A stretch of DNA of 64,000 nucleotides from Thuidium tamariscinum (Eukaryota; Streptophyta; Bryopsida; Hypnales; Thuidiaceae). The position numbers and the translations under genes are program-made. Each line of letters begins with the position of its first letter. Positions within the stretch are counted from its first letter, which is position 1. Positions 58,501-64,000 of the stretch are shown in pieces. The notes under the pieces are model-generated. The model did no database searches. It was not told where the DNA came from and worked only from the letters and a program-made list of their open reading frames with translations. The stretch lies in the NCBI GenBank assembly GCA_947034885.2, contig OX344749.2:45537682-45601681 (forward strand), written 5' to 3'.

Positions 58501-60583
58501 CCAACCACGCAGACCTTGACTTGCGGTCATTTAAAGGGGGTTAACTCTATTGCATGCATGGCCATCCTATTGAATCAGGATTATTTCTATTGGATAAGTG
58601 TACAGCGTACTTAATTTCTTCATCACGTAAATGCAAGAAATGGACCGCACTGACTGATTTGCAAGTTGGGAAACTGAAGTATTAATTCAAGCACACGTAT
58701 CTAACTTCATCAATCGAGGAAACAGAGTCGGGTCAAGTTATTGGCAAACCTGGCAGCTTCTTCTTTCGTTTTAGATGCCCCTGCACACAAAACGCAAATT
58801 TGCATGAGTTAATTTAATTCTTTCCACCGGACCAAGAGCATTGAATCTGAGTGAAAATATATAAAAATATTTCTAAAATGACTCGAAACTGTTGAACATG
58901 GAATGATCAGTACTTACCAAGATAAATTTGGGCACCCTGGTGCCTGCCACATTCAGCGTTAAACAAAAGGATTAGTCAAAACCGGTGGTGCAACAGATCA
59001 AGAGATCGAGAAGCTTAAATTAGCAGCGCTACAAGAGTCTCTGTAATTCGAAGCTAGCACATTCTGACCGGTTTTTCAAGGACGGTCTTATTCAAAATTA
59101 TGTAGCCTCGGTGGCTCTGTCAATCCAAAGCCCCCATCCGTTCGGCCAAGAGCTAACAAACGTAACCTCAGTCACACAAACAATATCTTGCAAGCACTAC
59201 TGAAATGCAGGATCAAACAGTGAAAAAATTTGAAGCCAATTGCGAAGTTCATGAAGCTAGCGAAAGCCTCGGTACCAGATATGTGCCTCCCACCTTCCGG
59301 TCCTCTTGTAGAACGTCACACCTCGGTACTCCGAGCTCTTACTCTTAGGCCCATGCCTAGACATCTTCCTGGCCTGCCGAGCCTCGTCGTCCATGTCAAT
59401 ATTCCTCAACACAGGCGGACACTCCTCAAGCAATTGCAAACCTCCACCGGGACCATAGCGCTCCTGCAACTTGGGCAAGCGCGTCTGGCAGAAAGCCAAG
59501 CAGCTCCTGCAACGTGCTGTGGGAGTGCACCTTTGGGTTTCCAACTTGAAGGAGGCATTGAATGCCAGCTCCCGAACACGGAGCTCTTTCTCGAGCGACG
59601 TGGGAGGCAGCTTCGTGGCCGCGACTTGGAGGTTCTTGGGGGACATACCGAACAGTGTGCTGTGGAATGGAGCTTCCTCTTGGTGGACTGGGCTCCATGG
59701 AAACTGCGGATCCACTGGAATCTCATCTGGAAGATTGTCGAGTTCCACCTGGAGGGCCTATCACATACATAATCATGGCACGTAAATTATGGTTTCATGT
59801 TTATTCCACCATGAACAGTCTGCATGTACAACGACAAGAAGCGGTTGCAACAGGTAATTAATCTGCTGACAAAGGATCGGATGAAAGTCAAGCAGTGCAT
59901 GTAATCTTTTCATCTGACTGGTACTCGATCAATATGATTAACATGAATAACATGATGATTCCATTCACAACTTCACAAGCATGTAGTACCTGTAGATTAA
60001 GCTTCAAGTCAGGTACCTGAGAATTAGAGATGTCCTGAGGATTTCTCGGCCAGCAACCGTCACTCTCCCCGTCAGAATCGACGGGGGAATCCAAGTCCAC
60101 GGTGGTCTGACACTGAGTAGGTGGATTCTGGTTCCCAAACAATCCTCCGCCGGCATCGTTTCTTGGCAACAGCTCCACCACTCGGCCATGCTCAAACAAG
60201 GGACTCCCAATGACATCACGGACTGCTGGAGCACCGTCGTCAGCGGCAGTTGGTACCATTGCTAAATGGTTGGGCACAGCGCTACTGGTGCCTCTCCATG
60301 CCGTCCCTGGAGCTTCGGAGAAGGCAGAGGTATGTGGCGGCAGCCTGGCATGGTCAGAGTTTAACACGAGATTTGGAGTGCCAGGGTGGTCATTGGGAAG
60401 ATCCATGGTGAGGAGCCATGCCAAGTCTGATGGGCCAAACGTGTAGTTCCTGGAAGAATTTGTGAACATATTTGGTTCTGCAGACGTCGCCGAATTAGAG
60501 TGGATGTGCAGCTCCTCCGTCGCCAAGTTTTGTGGATTTACTTCTCCTTCAACAGGAGTTGGGGTCTCGTTCAGGTCGAACAT
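55598..60583 (-). CDS. AP2-class (APETALA2/TOE-type) transcription factor, right copy, intact (739 aa, 10 exons)
   Basis: Nuclear two-repeat AP2 regulator. Exons on the minus strand: 60583-59990, 59757-59276, 58943-58918 (26 nt), 58780-58750 (31 nt), 58441-58354, 58033-57912, 57635-57591, 57210-57089, 56604-56306, 56008-55598; 2220 nt, 739 aa, consistent phases. MFDLNETP at the N-terminus has the DLNxxP EAR-type repression motif (3-8); DLKLNLQ at the end of exon 1 gives LxLxL (193-197). AP2 repeat 1 spans about 342-400: [20 protein letters not shown], then [17 protein letters not shown] and [18 protein letters not shown]. The linker [18 protein letters not shown] follows. Repeat 2 (about 432-475; [30 protein letters not shown]) keeps its exon pattern but has lost the WEA-type core, so it may not bind DNA. 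The tail carries KFMLFNVEI (705-713), reminiscent of R/KLFGV repression motifs, and a small PSETGE duplication. The micro-exon layout is the classic euAP2 one. Confidence 0.88.
56474..56494 (-). promoter_or_regulatory. Candidate degenerate miR172 target site in exon 9 of AP2'
   Basis: On the coding strand ATCAAGATTC (56484-56475) is perfectly complementary to miR172 nucleotides 2-11; pairing at the 3' half of the microRNA is poor (15 of 21 positions overall). It lies at the place equivalent to 39583-39603 in the left copy, where one base differs (G:U pair). Confidence 0.35.
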
Positions 60584-62890
60584 TCTAGTTCTGTTGGAAA
60601 GTAGCTAGAATCCTGTGCATCATAAATGTCGAATTGTGAGTGCATGTATATATACCAAGAAAGTGAACAAATCGGAGAAGTGGATAAACCACCATCGATT
60701 CATTTGTGTCTAAAACTAGAATCCTGTACATGCACCACAAAGATTAAGATGTGAGAAGCACGATTCCAAGTGAACGAGAGGATAATACTATCTATTAGTA
60801 CTGACATAGATAATAAATTTTCGTTTCGTTTACTTACTAGCTTCATCTAAGTATATTATGATTGTAAGCCCATGCACTTATGTCTTATGACAGAGCTACA
60901 GTAGCATGCATGTGCAAGCTCGTTCTAAACTGTGGAAAGTGATTTAATTCTTACCTGAGTGTAGAGTCTGTCAAGTGAACGTCAATCTCTGTTTTGGATG
61001 AGCGATGTTCGTGAGGTAGGTACTCCCAAATCGTGTAGCTGGCTACGACGTTCTTGCTTTTGTGGATTTCCTCCCTCTCTGAAACCGAGGCTTATGCCTT
61101 CTCTTCTTCAACAAAAGTTAAGATCTTGTTGAACAGGGACGTCAAGCACTCTAAGTTTGTTGAGGAGTAGATTCCTGTACATCACAAATGTCGAACTGTG
61201 AGAGAATATACAGTACGAACTAACTCCGATGCGTGCTTCCCAAGCGAAGAATTCGGAGAAGAAGGTAAATTAATTTGATTAGTGTGTACTAGTAAGCAGA
61301 ATTGACTAATTTCGCCCTCACGTTTGTAACCATGTACCCAGCCTACTCCTGAACACCAGATATCGAATCAAGGAACTGAAATTTCTACAGAAATAATAGA
61401 GTGTTTCAGAGTCCTGCATAGCTAAGTACTGTTTAGGTTCATCGACTCGTATTATATTAATTATAATATAATGCACTCATGAGTCATGACAGAGCATGTG
61501 CAGGCTCGTTAGGAGTGGAAGTTGATTTCCTGCAGAGTCTGCCAACGTCGATCTTAGATGCTGACGAAACTTGTGACTTCAAAGCATCGTGTATCTGTGA
61601 TGTTCATGAGCACTTTATATTAGGCAGAACAAGACGCTATATCCTTGTTTTTCCTTCCAGGAATGTCAGAAGTTCCCAGATGATTTTGCACTAGTTACGA
61701 ACAGATGATCAAGGAAAACCCAGTGCATCCGTATGGCAAAAACGACCTCGTGGCACAAATTTTCTGTGTTGAAAATCGGGGATCACAGCTATTCGACCTC
61801 CCTGATCTAGAGCTGAAGTTTAAAACTGATCTATTGACGTGTGTATACCTCTAGGAATTTGTCTCAATTGGATTTTGGAGAATGACTTTACCGATTTCGA
61901 TGAACTAGATTGTACGCCATCGCCAGCAACAATTTTACAGAGCATTTACCCTAGCTACGACGACGCTGGGTAGGTCAAATATTCATGTCCAATCAAAGCT
62001 CATGATTTCTCCGGTCTTACCCTAACCATGCTCAGTACATGGACGCACTCAACTTCTTCGACTTCTTAATTATAAATATTCCAAAGGTTCCAGAAGTATT
62101 TCAGTCAGCAAGTCAGCAGTTATAATTAACAGATCAACTACAACTCGTTCTGCAAGTTGCAGAGTCCAAATCAACGTTCACCCACCCGTTCTAGACTTCT
62201 CAGACCTCGTCGCCCTCTGCAGATCGCTCCCTAAAACACACTTGCAACCCTCGATCGGTCGATCAATCAAGGCACTCTGGCTTTAACTTGTTTAGATGAA
62301 CCTGCACCATGTGCTGCACACATAAACAACCAGTGAGAAACGCGAGTATCCATAAAACGAAGAACAGATTGTAACCACAGATGTTGACAAGTTAAGAGCA
62401 AAAGTAGTGAGCCAAGATGCAGTGCAAGGGACTCGAACATGGAATATATACAGAAGGTTATCGGATGTGTACCCGTACGCCCACTTCCAGGTAGTCGATG
62501 GAGAGCTTGCGAATTCGATCGTAGCAGAATGACTTGAAAGCTTGCTAACTTGGAACCATAGAAGCAAGAGGGAAGCTCTTACGAAGAATCGAGAACGAAG
62601 ACGATGAGTAGAGGAGAAGAGAGCCCATGCCAAAGGAGATCATTGCTGTTTGTTTGAGGTGTGCGGCCCGAGGATTTTATTTGTGACAGATTTGTCGATC
62701 TTGGAGGGCCCTCTCTCGAGAGTTGGTAGTCTCTCGAGAGTTGGTAGTGATACTGTAGCTACCTTAGTCCATGTCGGCCTCCATGTCCGCGAAAGGATAT
62801 GGTCCCATGCCCGTGAAGGCGTGGACTGCTGGCTGCAAGTCTCATGCAATGGAATGATGAGGCCTTCCTCTGCCTCCTATTGAAACCTTC
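60584..62890 (-). promoter_or_regulatory. 5' flank and probable leader introns of AP2'
   Basis: Conserved with the left locus. It contains copies of the CTCACAATTCGAC...GTACAGGA cassette near 60.62, 60.73 and 61.18 kb (minus strand) and the decayed exon-1 mimic near 61.12 kb. The 113-codon frame at 62292-62633 is not conserved in frame with its left counterpart, so it is probably non-coding. Confidence 0.4.
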
Positions 62891-62900
62891 GGTGAATTCC

Positions 62901-63187
62901 ACTAAGGTAGAAGGCTCTTAAATGGAGCGGGTTATAAAATGGTGCCCTATCTTAAATGTATAGTAGTTGTACATGTTGCTTTTTCATAGCCTTCAGTAGT
63001 GTACTAACAATGTACATTGTAGTTAGGGCACTATTTTATAGCCCTATGTCCTTTCAACTTCAAAATTTAATAACTAATTCAAAGCTCAGAAAAATATGAA
63101 ACAACTTGGATTAGATGTCAATTCTACTTGTTTTTCAATGAAAATTTACTGTAAAATATTTCTAGAGGTTTTATCTCCCTGAAATTT
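62901..63187 (-). repeat. Right arm of the ~285-bp inverted repeat bounding the 12-kb gene block
   Basis: Reverse complement of 51156-51438 from TAAGGTAGAAGGCTCTTAAA to CCTGAAATT. The sequence just inside each arm differs, and just outside I see no target duplication. Confidence 0.8.
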
Positions 63188-63405
63188 TAGTATCAATGTT
63201 TGGTAGTTATGTTCTTTATATTTGGTTTTGTTGGAAAGATGAGACTATGAGAGTTAAGTCTATTGTTTGAGGATGAATTGACATCATTATAGACGAGAAA
63301 CAGAGAAAGATCATGGATTTGAATTGATAGGTGGATAGAAATAATTTAATTTTCATTGTAAGATTAAAGTAGATAAAACTTTTGTTTCAATCAATTGATT
63401 GAAAT
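63188..63405. other. Intergenic, nothing recognised
   Basis: Short AT-rich spacer between the inverted-repeat arm and the terminal MITEs. Confidence 0.4.
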
Positions 63406-64000
63406 GGGTAATTGCAAGAAACACTTCACGTTTTTGGCTCAAAATGTTGTTTTTTGGCATAGTACTAGCAATACTGGGTGATTGCAAGAAACACTTGTCC
63501 TATTTTTTGTCCCCTTGACCTCCAACAAGTAGTTTTTTGCTCATAACTTTTGCATAGTTCTCCCTATCAACTTGAAATTTGGAACTAAGGTGCACACAAA
63601 AGTTTTATATATTGTGTAATTTTTTCAATTTTTTCAAAACTAGTTTACTATTTTAAAACTGCCCCCAATTGGTTGTCTACCTTGGCCATTTCGGGGATTT
63701 TTAGTCCTATTTTTGACCCCAAAATGCAAATTTTGAGCTGAAAATTGGCATACAAGGACCTCACCTAAAGTTACACAAGACCACGAAGAGATTTTTTGAA
63801 AATACTATACTGTTCAACCTCCACATGTCATCAAAGTGGATGACTTTGCGCAAGTGTAGAGAATAGAATTAATTTTTTCCAAAGATGAAATTTGTTGGAA
63901 AAGAAAGACCCTTACTTGAAGAAAAAAAGTATTTTTCATTTTTATTTTTTGAATTTTTTTACTATTTTTACCAAATTAGTGAAAAAAGAGCTATTTTCAT
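63406..64000. mobile_element. 4-bp-TSD MITE family, two left ends, cut by the window edge
   Basis: A left end GGGTAATTGCAAGAAACACTTC starts at 63406 and, 70 bp in, another left end GGGTGATTGCAAGAAACACTTG starts at 63476. The simplest reading is that the second element (63476 onward, preceded by TACT) inserted into the first. The second closely matches 5347-6098 (CCCTTGACCTCCAACAAGTA). Its right end is beyond the window. Confidence 0.7.

Larger units (their letters stand above)
55420..62890 (-). repeat. Segmental duplication, right copy of the AP2 locus
   Basis: Inverted match to 32700-40770 over exons, introns and both flanks. Intron lengths differ by small indels, and no transposon unique to either copy was noticed inside the introns. 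Confidence 0.85.

Overview
This is a stretch of land-plant nuclear DNA. The evidence is spliced genes with GT..AG introns, a two-repeat APETALA2-class transcription factor with the classic 26-nt and 31-nt micro-exons, a plant-type ANTH clathrin adaptor, a late-embryogenesis-abundant (LEA) type protein, and an AT-rich background full of small non-autonomous DNA transposons. I cannot name the species from the sequence alone. The large, TE-filled intergenic space and divergent protein sequences would fit a non-seed plant or gymnosperm, but this is only an impression.

Layout. 1-8.5 kb is transposon territory: a TTAA-flanked element with a CACTA element inside it, a decayed hAT/DUF4371 transposase gene on the minus strand with a MITE inside it, and smaller MITEs. 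8.5-12.4 kb is a GC-richer island with one three-exon LEA-like gene (minus) whose promoter carries ABRE and CE3-like motifs. 14.5-17.5 kb holds an intact two-exon ANTH gene (minus). 18-28.7 kb is another transposon field (TTAA-flanked, TA-flanked, CACTA and 4-bp-TSD families, some nested). 28.7-30.8 kb is a degenerate tandem repeat region. 32.7-40.8 kb contains a ten-exon AP2 gene (plus). 41-51 kb is again MITE-rich. 51.16-63.19 kb is a 12-kb block bounded by ~285-bp inverted repeats that carries second copies of both genes: ANTH' (plus, frameshifted) and AP2' (minus, intact). The window ends in another MITE.

The duplicated pair is the main story. The left locus reads ANTH(-)...AP2(+), with 5' ends facing each other; the right block reads ANTH'(+) AP2'(-), with 3' ends facing. 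The right order is the reverse complement of a circular permutation of the left. The two loci have decayed reciprocally: the left keeps a good ANTH gene but its AP2 copy has lost the exon-1 splice donor and the N-terminal DLNxxP motif, while the right keeps a good AP2 gene but its ANTH copy has a 4-nt deletion compensated only ~290 bp later by a 4-nt insertion. I rebuilt both AP2 gene models by hand; all ten exons agree in phase between copies and both totals divide by three.

The most unfamiliar element is a family of about nine terminal-inverted-repeat elements (ends GGGTCATTGCAAGAAA) with perfect 4-bp target duplications of unconstrained sequence, which does not match the common plant MITE superfamilies (2, 3, 8 or 9-11 bp).
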